From: DASWTL01 sp036405495
GTDB lineage: Bacteria; Bacteroidota; Bacteroidia; Sphingobacteriales; Sphingobacteriaceae
Assembly: GCA_036405495.1 (NCBI GenBank)
Contig: DASWXL010000170.1
Location: forward strand, 1 to 7,926
Length of the DNA stretch: 7,926 bases
Direction of reading: 5' to 3'
Part shown: piece by piece, positions 1-7,600 of the stretch
How the letters are laid out: each line of letters begins with the position of its first letter
How positions within the stretch are numbered: the first letter of the stretch is position 1
The notes under the pieces: model-generated
Told to the model about the DNA's origin: nothing
Databases searched by the model: none
What the model saw: the letters and a program-made list of their open reading frames with translations, nothing else
Translations under genes and position numbers: made by a program

Positions 1-201
1 CCGGTTATGCCGAATAAAGTATTACACAATAACTTCACTTCACAGTTGTTTATGGCGGCGATCGAAGCCACCGAAGAGGCGATCATCAACTCGCTTTTCA
101 CCGCTACGACAACCAAAGGCCTAAGCGGTCATACCGCCGAAGCCTTACCTCTCGATAAAGTATTACCGATCCTTAAAAAATATAACAGAATAAAAAAGTG
201 A
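1..201 (+). CDS. P1-family aminopeptidase (DmpA/BapA-like), C-terminal end only
   Basis: Partial gene: the reading frame is open from the left edge and ends at TGA 199-201, so only the last 66 residues are visible. The segment containing LFMAAIEATEEAIINSLF, then a Thr-rich stretch, a Gly, and AEALPLDKV near the end matches the conserved C-terminus of peptidase family P1 (DmpA, BapA; L-aminopeptidase/D-esterase). Known for the family: the precursor cleaves itself ahead of a catalytic Ser, and the mature enzyme removes N-terminal residues from short peptides; some members accept D-alanine or beta-amino acids. The nucleophile and the self-cleavage site lie outside the window, so activity and substrate cannot be judged. 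The ATG at position 7 is internal, not the start. The stop overlaps the GTG start of the aminotransferase, which indicates an operon. Confidence 0.8.
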   Translation, partial: PVMPNKVLHNNFTSQLFMAAIEATEEAIINSLFTATTTKGLSGHTAEALPLDKVLPILKKYNRIKK

Positions 202-1049
202 GTCGATTTACAATTGTCAACAACGAACTCGTCCCTGAAGATCAGGCGTCACTATTTATTACCGATCTGTCCATTCAACGCGGATACGGCATTTTTGATT
301 ATTTCAAAACTATGGATGGAAGTCCGGTATTCTTAGACGACCACCTCGACCGGTTTTACCACTCTGCAGCAGAAATGCAGCTTCCTGTTGCAGAAACTCG
401 GGATGAGTTGAAGGAATTACTGAACAGGCTCATGGAAAAAAACAACATCCCGGATTCGGGCATCCGGATTACGCTTACAGGAGGATATTCTCCGGATGGA
501 TATAACGTGGCAAGCCCCAATCTGATCGTCACTCAGGCTCCTTTCAATGTCAACCGTGAAGCGCAGCTCAGCGGTATCACCCTGATGACTTTTTCGCACC
601 AGCGTCAGCTTTCAAGCATCAAAACACTTGATTACCTCATGGCTATCCGACTTCAACCGCTTATCCGCCGAAAGAACGCCGACGATGTATTATATCACAA
701 TAACGACATGATCACAGAATGTCCTAGGGCCAACTTTTTTATGATCAGCAAAGACGGTAAACTTCAGACGCCCGCAAGGAATATCCTGAAAGGTGTGATC
801 CGGAAGCAGATATTGGAATTCGCGGGCGAATTCATTACAGCGGAGGAAAAGGACATCACTCTGACCGACGTTCGCGAAGCTCAGGAGGCTTTCATTACCA
901 GCACTACGAAGAACATACTGCCCGTGGTACAAATTAATGATCAGGTTATCGGGACCGGCAGACCGGGGCCTAAAACGCTGAAGCTGGTTGAGGAATTGAA
1001 CCGAAGGATCATCACTTCCACCCGACCGGCAGACACGGCAGCAATGTAA
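198..1049 (+). CDS. Class IV PLP-dependent aminotransferase (D-amino-acid or branched-chain type)
   Basis: A 283-residue cytosolic fold-type IV aminotransferase of usual family length. Visible landmarks are RGYGIFDYF (residues 28-36), HLDRFYHSA (49-57), the probable PLP Lys142 in SIKTLDYL, Glu174 in ITECPRANFF (172-181), and TSTTKNILPV (234-243), the region that usually holds the cofactor phosphate. The RGYGIFD and ECPRANFF forms are less typical of canonical branched-chain enzymes. Arg28, Arg90 and Arg177 are candidates for binding a substrate carboxylate; from memory, non-canonical D-amino-acid transaminases of Bacteroidota (for example Haliscomenobacter hydrossis) use arginines in this way. 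The GTG start is chosen because it keeps the whole conserved N-terminus and overlaps the upstream stop in a GTGA; no Shine-Dalgarno precedes it, so translation probably depends on coupling. A branched-chain aminotransferase or aminodeoxychorismate lyase (PabC) role cannot be excluded. Family call sure, substrate unsure. Confidence 0.9.
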   Translation: MSRFTIVNNELVPEDQASLFITDLSIQRGYGIFDYFKTMDGSPVFLDDHLDRFYHSAAEMQLPVAETRDELKELLNRLMEKNNIPDSGIRITLTGGYSPDGYNVASPNLIVTQAPFNVNREAQLSGITLMTFSHQRQLSSIKTLDYLMAIRLQPLIRRKNADDVLYHNNDMITECPRANFFMISKDGKLQTPARNILKGVIRKQILEFAGEFITAEEKDITLTDVREAQEAFITSTTKNILPVVQINDQVIGTGRPGPKTLKLVEELNRRIITSTRPADTAAM

Positions 1050-1127
1050 AAAATTGGTTGCTATTGGCCGTTCAAGATCAAAATTTCACATATTTAGAAA
1101 TTAATCAATCCCTTTCTAACACACACT
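1050..1127 (+). other. Short AT-rich spacer before the S9 peptidase gene
   Basis: This 78-bp gap separates the aminotransferase stop from the peptidase ATG. It holds no hairpin terminator that I can see and no Shine-Dalgarno ahead of the ATG. A very weak Bacteroidota-type promoter can be forced (TTG at 1058-1060 and an AAAATTTC about 19 nt later, four of six conserved positions), not enough to annotate. The peptidase may be read through from upstream or have its own poorly matching promoter. Confidence 0.4.
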
Positions 1128-1184
1128 ATGCGTAAAACTTTTACTTTACTGTTTTTGGCTACCGTTAACATTGCAGCAGTAGCG
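1128..1184 (+). other. Signal peptide of the S9 peptidase
   Basis: The first 19 codons encode a basic n-region (Arg2-Lys3), a hydrophobic core from about Phe5 to Ala17, and an Ala-Val-Ala motif followed by Gln20. This fits signal peptidase I; Gln at +1 is common in Bacteroidota exports. There is no lipobox Cys, so a lipoprotein is unlikely. Confidence 0.75.
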
Positions 1185-3998
1185 CAAAAACCGTCGAAAA
1201 AGCCACTTGACCATTCAGTTTATGATGGCTGGCAATCCGTCTCGTCTCAAAAGATCAGTAACGACGGCCAGTGGGTACTTTACTCTGTTACCCCTCAGCA
1301 GGGCGATGCCAGCCTGCGTATTACGAACCTCAAAACGAAGGCTGTTACCAGCGTTCCGCGTGTGACCGGCGCCGAATTCTCTTTCGATTCCAAATATTCG
1401 GTCTTTACCATTAAGCCTTTTTACAAAGAAACGCGTGCTGCAAAGATCAAAAAGAAGAAGGCCGATGACATGCCTAAGGATTCCCTGGGTATTGTGACAC
1501 TAAATAACAGCTCACTTTTTAAAGTAGGCAGGGTCAAATCATATAAGCTTCCTGAGAAGGCGTCCGGAGTGGTCGCTTACCTGCTGGATAAGGCGCCTGA
1601 CTCGACAAAAAAGAAAGGGATTACAACAACAAAGGATAACGATAACGACTTCTTCGCCGATGATGAAGGCTCATCGTCTTCCTCAAAAAATGAAGGCACC
1701 AATCTGGTACTGCGAAGACTGGTTACCGGCACTGAAAAGACCTTTAAGTATGTGACCGACTATTCGTTGAGCAACAACGGTAAACTGCTTGTTTTTGTCA
1801 GCAGCGGCACCAAAAAAGATTCGGTGAACAAACCAGGTGTTTTTCTCTATGACATTGAAAAAGATATAGTAAAACGTATCAGTTCCGGAAAGGGAAACTA
1901 CAAGAGCCTAACGTTTGATGAAGCTTCAGCACAATTGGCTTTTGCCGCTGAAAAAGGCCCTGAAAAAGCGCTTCAAAAGTTCTACAGCCTTTACTACTAC
2001 ACAATTGGACAGGACAGTGCAAAAGTACTCGCAGATACGAGCACAACGGGCATTCCTGAGAAATGGAACGTAAGCGGCGACGGCCGGATATTCTTCAGTA
2101 AAAACGGCCGGAAATTGTTCTTTGGGACTGCTCCGATCCCTGCAGCTAAGGATACTAACCTTGTTGAGTTTGAAGTTGCAAAAGTCGATGTATGGAACTA
2201 TAAGGATGATTACCTGCAGACGATGCAGCTGAGAAACGTCGACCGTGAGTTGAAGCGAAGTTATCTGGCGGTAGTCTACCCCAAGAATGCAGGAGAAGTA
2301 ATTCAGCTGGCGGATGAACAATTGTCGGATCTTGATCTGGCTGAAGATGGCAACGGCGAATTCGCATTGGGAACCACTGATTTCGGCAACCGGATCGAAA
2401 TGCAATGGACAGGGTCAACCTTCCGCGACCTTTACCTGGTTTCGACAATTGATGGCAGTCGCAAAAAGATCACTTCAAAGGTGAGAGGAACATCAAGCTT
2501 ATCTCCAAAAGGTAATTATGTTGCCTGGTATGACCGTACAGACAAGAACTGGTATGCATACAACGTAAAGACCGGCAAACAACAGCAGCTTACCAAAGGC
2601 CTTGATATTAAGTTTTACAATGAGCTGAACGATGTACCGGACGATCCTTCTCCTTATGGCGTAGCCGGATGGACCGAAGGCGATAAGGAAGTGCTTATTT
2701 ATGACCGCTACGATATCTGGAGTTTTGATCCGGAAGGCGGAGCACCTAAAAATATAACGAACGGGGTCGGACGTAAAGAGCAGATCACTTTCCGTTACCA
2801 GGATTTTGCTGCACAAAGAAGCCGTTTCGGAAACGATGAGCCCATCAGCATTAAGAAACCGCTGTGGCTGGAGGCGTTCAACAACGTAACGAAGGAAAAC
2901 GGGTGGTACAGAAAAAACCTGACCAATGCTAAGGATCCCGAGTTGGTGGTGATGGCTGAGCGGTCTTTCTCTCGTCCGGCTATTGCTAAAAACGACGGTA
3001 ACTTTATTTACACAAAATCAAGTTACGAGCTGTCGCCTGATCTTTATGTTTCATCTGACTTTAAAAAGGAAACTAAGCTCAGCGCCATAAACCCACAGCA
3101 GGAAAACTACAACTGGGGAACTGCTGAACTGGTAAAGTGGACAACACCGAAAGGCTATAAATCTGAAGGGATATTATACAAACCGGAAGATTTCGATCCG
3201 GCAAAGAAATACCCGATGGTAGTTTATTTTTATGAGAAGCTTTCGGATGGCTTATATAACTACATCGCTCCTGCCCCTACTCCATCACGTCTGAATATCT
3301 CTTATTTTGTGAGCAATGGCTATCTGGTTTTCGCGCCTGATATCAGCTATGAGATCGGCTATCCCGGTAAGTCGGCTGAAGAGTTCATCAATTCCGGAGT
3401 GGAAGAGCTCAAGAAAAATGCCTGGGTTGACGGAAGCAAGATCGGCATTCAGGGACAAAGCTGGGGCGGGTATCAGGTGGCGCATCTGATCACGCGCACC
3501 AATATGTATGCCGCTGCATGGGCCGGCGCTCCAGTCGTCAATATGACCTCTGCATACGGGGGCATTCGTTGGGAAAGCGGCATGAACCGCCAGTTCCAGT
3601 ATGAAAGAACCCAAAGCCGCATCGGGGCCACGTTATGGGAAAAACCGGAATTGTACATCGAGAACTCTCCCCTGTTCCATTTCCCGAAAGTGAATACGCC
3701 GGTAGTCGTTATGGCCAATGATGCAGACGGAGCAGTGCCATGGTATCAGGGTATCGAAATGTTCACCGCTTTACGCAGGCTGAATAAGCCGGTTTGGATG
3801 CTGAACTATAATAACGAGGCGCACAACCTTATCCACCGTCAGAACCGTAAAGATATCCAGATCCGGGAACAACAGTTTTTTGATCATTATTTGAAAGGAA
3901 AGCCGGCTCCGGCCTGGATGCACAAAGGCGTGCCCGCAACTGAAAAAGGCCGTAACTGGGGTTTCGAGATCGTCGAACCGTCAACGGCTGCACAGTAG
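1128..3998 (+). CDS. Secreted S9-family serine peptidase (prolyl oligopeptidase/DPP-IV-like)
   Basis: A 956-residue exported serine peptidase. The N-terminus is a signal peptide (Arg-Lys, then a hydrophobic run) with a likely cleavage at AVA|Q, residues 19/20. Residues about 25-655 form the substrate-gating beta-propeller part, with repeats such as ISNDGQWVLYS; it includes a Lys-rich loop near 105-115 and an acidic/Ser-rich insert near 168-188. The alpha/beta-hydrolase domain starts near residue 661. Ser778 in GQSWGGY is the nucleophile, Asp867 (in NDADGAVPW) aligns with the DPP-IV catalytic Asp, His899 in NNEAHNL completes the triad, and Tyr702 (VYFYEK) sits where the oxyanion-hole Tyr is expected. 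Family members cut oligopeptides, often at Pro or Ala; this enzyme's specificity is not readable. Length fits the Bacteroidota subfamily. It probably acts in the periplasm or at the envelope, supplying short peptides. A terminator follows 28 bp after the stop. Confidence 0.93.
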   Translation: MRKTFTLLFLATVNIAAVAQKPSKKPLDHSVYDGWQSVSSQKISNDGQWVLYSVTPQQGDASLRITNLKTKAVTSVPRVTGAEFSFDSKYSVFTIKPFYKETRAAKIKKKKADDMPKDSLGIVTLNNSSLFKVGRVKSYKLPEKASGVVAYLLDKAPDSTKKKGITTTKDNDNDFFADDEGSSSSSKNEGTNLVLRRLVTGTEKTFKYVTDYSLSNNGKLLVFVSSGTKKDSVNKPGVFLYDIEKDIVKRISSGKGNYKSLTFDEASAQLAFAAEKGPEKALQKFYSLYYYTIGQDSAKVLADTSTTGIPEKWNVSGDGRIFFSKNGRKLFFGTAPIPAAKDTNLVEFEVAKVDVWNYKDDYLQTMQLRNVDRELKRSYLAVVYPKNAGEVIQLADEQLSDLDLAEDGNGEFALGTTDFGNRIEMQWTGSTFRDLYLVSTIDGSRKKITSKVRGTSSLSPKGNYVAWYDRTDKNWYAYNVKTGKQQQLTKGLDIKFYNELNDVPDDPSPYGVAGWTEGDKEVLIYDRYDIWSFDPEGGAPKNITNGVGRKEQITFRYQDFAAQRSRFGNDEPISIKKPLWLEAFNNVTKENGWYRKNLTNAKDPELVVMAERSFSRPAIAKNDGNFIYTKSSYELSPDLYVSSDFKKETKLSAINPQQENYNWGTAELVKWTTPKGYKSEGILYKPEDFDPAKKYPMVVYFYEKLSDGLYNYIAPAPTPSRLNISYFVSNGYLVFAPDISYEIGYPGKSAEEFINSGVEELKKNAWVDGSKIGIQGQSWGGYQVAHLITRTNMYAAAWAGAPVVNMTSAYGGIRWESGMNRQFQYERTQSRIGATLWEKPELYIENSPLFHFPKVNTPVVVMANDADGAVPWYQGIEMFTALRRLNKPVWMLNYNNEAHNLIHRQNRKDIQIREQQFFDHYLKGKPAPAWMHKGVPATEKGRNWGFEIVEPSTAAQ

Positions 3999-4026
3999 AG
4001 AGCGGAAATAACGATGTCTATGCTAT

Positions 4027-4068
4027 AAAGAAAAGAGGTGTTTACTGAAGTCGACACCTCTTTTCTTT
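4027..4068. terminator. Intrinsic, probably bidirectional terminator between convergent genes
   Basis: A perfect 15-bp inverted repeat: the left arm 4027-4041 pairs with the right arm 4054-4068 around a 12-nt loop. The GAGGTGT/ACACCTC part is the strong base of the stem; the outer part is A-rich on the left and T-rich on the right, so either strand gives a U-rich 3' end. It lies 28 bp after the S9 peptidase stop and about 120 bp beyond the stop of the opposite-strand cupin gene, so it can serve both arms. Confidence 0.85.
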
Positions 4069-4082
4069 TACGATTAACTTCG

Positions 4083-4131
4083 GTCCTCAGACATCAACCT
4101 TCGGACATCAGCCTTTAGACATCAGCTGCCG
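4083..4131. repeat. Irregular seven-base/14-base repeat block (GACATCA type)
   Basis: GACATCA occurs three times at an exact 14-base period (starting at 4090, 4104 and 4118). The intervening seven-base units (4097, 4111, 4125) are related to each other only loosely, and a diverged GTCCTCA unit precedes at 4083. The seven-base register matches that of the more regular block beginning at 4137, after a five-base slip (4132-4136). It is non-coding, between the terminator and the cupin stop. It is read here as a decayed part of the same heptamer array. Confidence 0.65.
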
Positions 4132-4136
4132 GATCC

Positions 4137-4192
4137 GACTCAAGACCCAGGACTTACGACTTAAAATTTACGACTTAAGACTCAAGACTTAG
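4137..4192. repeat. Heptanucleotide tandem array, eight GACTTAA/GACTCAA units
   Basis: Eight contiguous seven-base units start at 4137, 4144, 4151, 4158, 4165, 4172, 4179 and 4186. The consensus is GACTTAA. Seven of the eight begin with GAC; the fifth (AATTTAC) is the outlier. Two units are exactly GACTTAA and two exactly GACTCAA. On the opposite strand the unit reads TTAAGTC. The last unit, GACTTAG, contains the complement of the TAA stop of the cupin gene, so the array abuts and slightly enters that gene. Because seven is not a multiple of three, the TAA/TGA triplets on the minus strand rotate through the frames. Heptanucleotide STRR repeats of cyanobacteria are a formal precedent; relation to them is not implied. 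Confidence 0.8.
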
Positions 4193-4626
4193 TACTCCCG
4201 AGCCTTATCCTTCTTCATTTTATTCTTATCCTTCATCATTTTTCCCTTCATACCCATATCTTTTTTGATCTCCACCACTACGAGCTTAACTTCAGTAGAG
4301 CCGGTGTTTTCAGTTGAGTGGGATTCGGCCGGCATATCCATTGCATCGCCTTCTTTAATGGTCACAGCTTCACTTTTTCCATCCTTTGTCAGGGTAAGCG
4401 TTCCGCCGGATAATGCGTATACCACATGGCGCGGATGTGAATGAACTGCAACCTTTTGTCCGGGCGGGATAATCACTTCATAAACACGCACGTGATCATC
4501 ATCTACCAGTATTTTGTGATTACCGGGATTCAGCTTAACGGGATCCTGTGCCCGGACCTGTTTTGAAAAGAACATCAGACCGCTCAAAAGCATAAGGCAT
4601 AACATACCTCTTTGAAACTTTTTCAT
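4189..4626 (-). CDS. Exported small cupin-domain protein with Lys/Met-rich tail
   Basis: A 145-residue protein. Residues 1-26 are a signal peptide (Lys-Lys, long hydrophobic core, VRA|QD cleavage), so it acts in the periplasm or envelope. Residues about 45-120 are one cupin barrel: motif 1 is PPGQKVAVHSHPRHVVYALSGG-like (residues 54-75; His62, His64, His67) and motif 2 is GDAMDMPAESHSTENTG-like (93-109; His103). The Glu expected after the HxH of motif 1 is not present; His67 may replace it as a metal ligand. Residues 121-145 are an unusual Lys/Met/Asp-rich tail. Substrate and reaction are unknown; single-domain cupins include dioxygenases, isomerases and plain binding proteins. The gene lies 61 bp downstream of the TonB receptor on the same strand and has a perfect Shine-Dalgarno sequence. 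The stop codon is inside the last heptamer repeat. Confidence 0.85.
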   Translation of the reverse strand: MKKFQRGMLCLMLLSGLMFFSKQVRAQDPVKLNPGNHKILVDDDHVRVYEVIIPPGQKVAVHSHPRHVVYALSGGTLTLTKDGKSEAVTIKEGDAMDMPAESHSTENTGSTEVKLVVVEIKKDMGMKGKMMKDKNKMKKDKAREY

Positions 4627-4630
4627 ATAT

Positions 4631-4637
4631 ACCTCCT
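4631..4637 (-). promoter_or_regulatory. Perfect Shine-Dalgarno (AGGAGGT) of the cupin gene
   Basis: On the minus strand AGGAGGT sits four bases (ATAT) before the ATG at 4626, fixing that start. No other gene in the window has a comparable site: the S9 peptidase and the aminotransferase have none, and the receptor has only a too-close AGGA. Strong sites are uncommon in Bacteroidota, where the anti-Shine-Dalgarno is largely occluded on the ribosome. Confidence 0.8.
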
Positions 4638-4670
4638 ATTTAAAGTCTTTCATTGAAAGGTTTAGGATGA

Positions 4671-4682
4671 TATACCGGTATA
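4671..4682. promoter_or_regulatory. 12-bp perfect palindrome TATACCGGTATA in receptor-cupin spacer
   Basis: A perfect 12-bp palindrome lies five bases past the receptor stop and about 45 bases before the cupin ATG. A second TACCGG copy follows at 4681-4686, eight bases from the first (4673-4678). It could be a protein-binding site or a minor hairpin; with only 61 bp of spacer, chance is possible. No convincing promoter is visible next to it. Confidence 0.25.
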
Positions 4683-4687
4683 CCGGG

Positions 4688-7600
4688 TCAATTAAAAATA
4701 TACCTCAATCCGAACTGACCCTGCCAGCGGGACCCGAGGTCAGAAATATTATAACCAACCGGGTTACTCCGGTTAAAAGTAAAGCCGGTTCCCGATACTG
4801 TGATCAACTCCACGGCATTATTACTTACGGAATAAGCTCTGCCCCAATCCTCGTTGATCAGATTGCCAACGTTAAAAATATCGAAGGTCAGCTGCAGCGT
4901 ATTTCGGGTTCCTCTCACTACCACACCAAGGTCCTGTGCTATTCTAAGATCAAACTGATGTTCCCAGGGTGTTCTTGCACCGTTTCTTTCGACATACCGA
5001 CCACGGCGCGACCGCAGATAGTCGTCATTTTCAATAAATGCATTCAGACTTTCCCATTGCTGTGCCGGAGTTCGGGGATTGGCACCACCGATGGGCAGCA
5101 GATTGATCTCACTGGCTGATGCCGGAACGTACAGCAGATCATTGGCAAACCGGCGGTCACCATTCAGGTCGCCCGAATACAGATAAGTGAACGGAAAGCC
5201 TGAGCGTCCGGAGTAGAATAACGAGATACCGGTAGCAAACGCATCGTCCTTACCGTAAGCGATCCTGTATCCCAGGCTTCCGACGATCCGGTGACGAATA
5301 TCATAGTTCGAATATGCCAGGGGCGGATCGTTGGGATTATTTACGATCTGAACAAACTCCCAGTTTGATAAGGCGGTGCTGCTGGTACCTGAGTTGACAT
5401 CCTTTGACATGCCATTAGTATACGCAACCATCGCATTTATTCCAAAATCGAAATTCTTCTGAAACTGGGCGGTGAGGCTGTAAGTATATCCCTCATTCGT
5501 ATTGTCGAGCTGGATAACGTTTGTGAAAGCTGTGTTAACAACGCCCGCCGGTGAGCCGGCGGCATAAAGCGGCCTAAGGTCGGCACCGTTTGAAAAAGCC
5601 GGATTGATCGTTGCGACAGAAGGCAGAAGATTGATGTCCCGGTAAACGATGTTATTTATGGTTTTAGAATATATACCCTCGAGGGTTGCGATAATGCCAA
5701 AAGGAAGACGGAAATCTCCCGCCAGGTTAAACCGGGCTACTTGTGGGATCTTAAAGTCGTCATCGGCGACATTGATCTCGGCGGTAGTGCCGGCACCACC
5801 CACATTCTGCTGTTGGCTCACATCCGGTTCGAAGCCTGCGCCGCCATTGATGGCAGCACCGCTCACGTCGATCGTGTTAAACAATAATCCGTTATTGGAG
5901 AACTGGTTCGATAACCAGACGAAAGGTACGCGGCCCGTGAAGATGCCCGCACCACCCCGGATCTGGATGGACCGGTCGCCAACAACATCATAGTTGAATC
6001 CTAGTCGCGGTGCAAACAAAAGCTGTCCGCTTGGTGAATTATCCGTACGCACGCCGGGAAACGAGGCTTCCACTGCAGGATTTTGCAACGGTTCATCAGG
6101 AATAACGGGCATGTCAACACGCAAACCAAGGGTGATTTTCAAACGGTCTATCAGATCGAACTCGTCCTGCGCATAAAGCGACAGCTGGGCGGCATTGAAT
6201 TCCGCATCGGGGCGCGGATTCCCGGGAATTGCAGAATAGGTAACACGTGCACGCGAAGGATTATTGGCCAGGTAGTTGGCGAGGCTGGAAAAATCCCAGC
6301 GACCGTTCAGGTTGTTGATAAACAGGTTTCTGAATTTGAAGAACTCGTTATGGGTACCAAAAGTAAAGGTATGGTTGCCGTTGTACCATTTGAAGTTATT
6401 AGTAAACTCAAAAAGGTCCTGATCAAGCTCATTGGCAACGGAACTCCTCTCGGAGCCGAAGAATACCGCGTTTCCTGACTGGTCCACATTATTGATCTGA
6501 ACCTGCGGAAATAGTGCGCCGGCCGTTTCCCGGTTGTCCCTGATACGCGAATAGCCCAAAATCAGGTTATTCGAAAAACGGGAGGAAAAATTACTCCTTA
6601 ATTCAATAACGGATATGTTCTGTTCATTATTGAACTGATAGGCGTTATTTCCGAACCGAAAAGTACTTCCGGTTCGACTGATATTATCGTCAAAAGCGTT
6701 GATATAATTATGCCGGACGGTAAGCTGATGCCTGTCATTGATATTCCAGTCAAGCTTAGCAAAAACCTTCTCATTTTCGGTTTGGGCATCGATCGGTCCG
6801 AAGCTTCCAACATCATAGCCGTAGGTTTGCAAGGTATAATCCCTGATCAGTTGCGCGGTTGCAACAGTGGTAGGAGCTCCCGGATCGCCGGCGTTAAAAG
6901 AAATAGGTGCTTCCCTCCTGCCGATCTCCGCGTTGACAAAGAAGAAAAGCTTGTTTTGCAGGATGGGGCCTCCCAGGCGGAAACCATATTGATTGTCCGT
7001 AAACGATGGATAGGAAGCACCGCTCAATGGATTATCTCCAACGATATCCTCGGTTCGACCGAAGTAATAAACCGAGCCCTGGAACTTATTCGTACCGGAC
7101 CGGGTTACCGCATTTATTCCGCCACCGGTAAAGTTCCCCTGTGTTACGTCGTACGGTGCCAGCACCACCTGTATTTCCTGAATAGCGTCAAGTGAAACCG
7201 GCTGGGTACTTGCCTGTCCCCCGGGTGTGCCGGATCCGGCCAGTCCAAAAACATCGTTGTTAACAGCTCCGTCAATAGTGATATTATTAAACCGGTTATT
7301 GGCACCGCCAAAGGAATTAGTACCGGTCGCCTGAGGTGTTAACCGGGTAAAATCCTGCAGGCTCCTGCTGATGGTTGGGAGATTCTCCAGCTGTTCGCGG
7401 CTCACATTGGTTGCCGCGCCGGTGCGTTCGCGGTTGAGGATCGGATCAACGGTGCCCGATATAACGACCTCGCTTAGCTGAGTGCCTGTTTGCGACAAAG
7501 TAACATTGAGGACATAAGGTTCTCCGAGTTGCAGGGTAATATCGTTATAGCGCCTGGGCTGATAGCCAACGTAGGTTACTTCGACCGAGTAAGGTCCTCC

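Noticed and set aside
1058..1087. A TTG and AAAATTTC pair ahead of the S9 peptidase as a promoter
   Set aside because: Only four of six conserved -7 positions match and the TA is missing; AT-rich spacers give such hits by chance.
1926..2405. Minus-strand open frame inside the S9 peptidase gene
   Set aside because: It is antisense to a well-supported gene, Cys- and hydrophobic-rich in a way typical of shadow frames, with no motifs or start signals.
4083..4192. The repeat region as a CRISPR array
   Set aside because: Units are seven bases with no unique spacers of 25-40 bases, and no cas genes are present.
4636..4653. A five-codon minus-strand ORF ending in the Shine-Dalgarno of the cupin gene, as a possible leader peptide
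   Set aside because: It is very short, has no ribosome binding site of its own and no regulatory codon run; such ORFs arise often by chance.
4647..4659. Small inverted repeat CTTTCA/TGAAAG in the receptor-cupin spacer as a terminator
   Set aside because: Six weak pairs around a single base cannot form a hairpin, and there is no U-run after it.
4667..5119. Plus-strand open frames inside the receptor gene (for example 4667-5119 and 6710-7195)
   Set aside because: They lie antisense to a receptor frame with clear domain homology, have no protein features of their own, and are best read as shadows of it.
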